64,000 nucleotides of DNA, from positions 25,897,595 through 25,961,594 of the forward strand of contig OX335644.1 in assembly GCA_946894095.1 (NCBI GenBank), given 5' to 3'. Position numbers and translations under genes: made by a program. The notes beneath the pieces were generated by a model that saw only the letters and a program-made list of their open reading frames with translations, was not told where the DNA came from and did no database searches. Of this stretch, positions 63,958 to 64,000 are shown piece after piece; position 1 is the stretch's first letter, and the number at the start of each line of letters is the position of its first letter. The stretch comes from Incurvaria masculella (lineage: Eukaryota; Arthropoda; Insecta; Lepidoptera; Incurvariidae).

Positions 63958-64000
63958 TGTATAATCGACGTGAAGCAAGGACATTTCATTTCATTTCATT
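63958..64000 (+). repeat. TIR element start cut by an (ATTTC)n tail
   Basis: ATAATCGACGTGAAGCAAGG matches the left TIR of the tRNA-like-module element. ACATTTCATTTCATTTCATT then resembles the reversed (AAATGA)n tail of the 42690 repeat, so a second insertion seems to begin at the window edge. Confidence 0.5.

Overview
The window is nuclear DNA of a moth or butterfly (Lepidoptera), or a very close relative. The evidence is an intron-split insect neuropeptide gene, AT-rich intergenic DNA, and dense layers of transposon families typical of lepidopteran genomes: GGAC-tract repeats beginning CCGGCCAAGTGCGAG, A|TC...CTAG|T Helitrons, BEL/Pao and mariner elements. Species cannot be named from sequence alone. 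Nothing indicates a prokaryote or virus genome.

Only one host gene can be supported: the crustacean cardioactive peptide (CCAP) precursor on the + strand. Its four coding exons are 55776-55856, 56534-56624, 58003-58073 and 58879-59052, and together they encode 138 residues. The mature cyclic peptide PFCNAFTGC sits between KKR and GRKR processing sites and is split by intron 2. A TATA promoter with a short noncoding exon (41873-41986) is the best upstream start candidate, but its link to CCAP is an inference. Downstream, the CCAP 3' UTR exists in three diverged tandem copies, each with a polyadenylation-type signal.

Almost everything else is mobile DNA. (1) 1-15337: LINE 3' ends, SINE pieces, GGAC-tract repeats, Helitron 6648-7266, several hairpin or TTAA-flanked MITEs and a 2.4 kb long-TIR element (12212-14583). 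(2) 15338-22599: a complete BEL/Pao LTR retrotransposon on the - strand with identical-looking 531-bp LTRs, a 5-bp target duplication and one uninterrupted 1794-codon gag-pol frame; it is very young. (3) 22600-41000: SINEs, RTE-like LINE fragments, six copies of a 540-bp TTAA MITE (two in tandem sharing a TTAA), a broken mariner (35706-36988) and two copies of a 127-bp perfect-arm hairpin. (4) 40049-42315: a 2.27 kb segment bounded by diverged inverted repeats that contains the TATA promoter. (5) 42500-55560: nested SINEs, a Helitron (46552-47389) whose empty site survives in a neighbouring duplicate, and more MITEs. (6) 55570-59750: the CCAP gene, with transposon pieces in every intron. (7) 59750-64000: repeat fragments, a 21-bp minisatellite, inverted SINE heads and a LINE tail.

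The most interesting structures are: the SINE body carrying either a tRNA-like or a 5S-rRNA-like head; a TIR element with a bacterial-type tRNA-Leu-like module inside; the triplicated CCAP 3' UTR; a LINE inserted about 15 bp after a CCAP splice donor; and the promoter inside an inverted-repeat element. No CRISPR array, operon or complete canonical tRNA or rRNA gene was seen.
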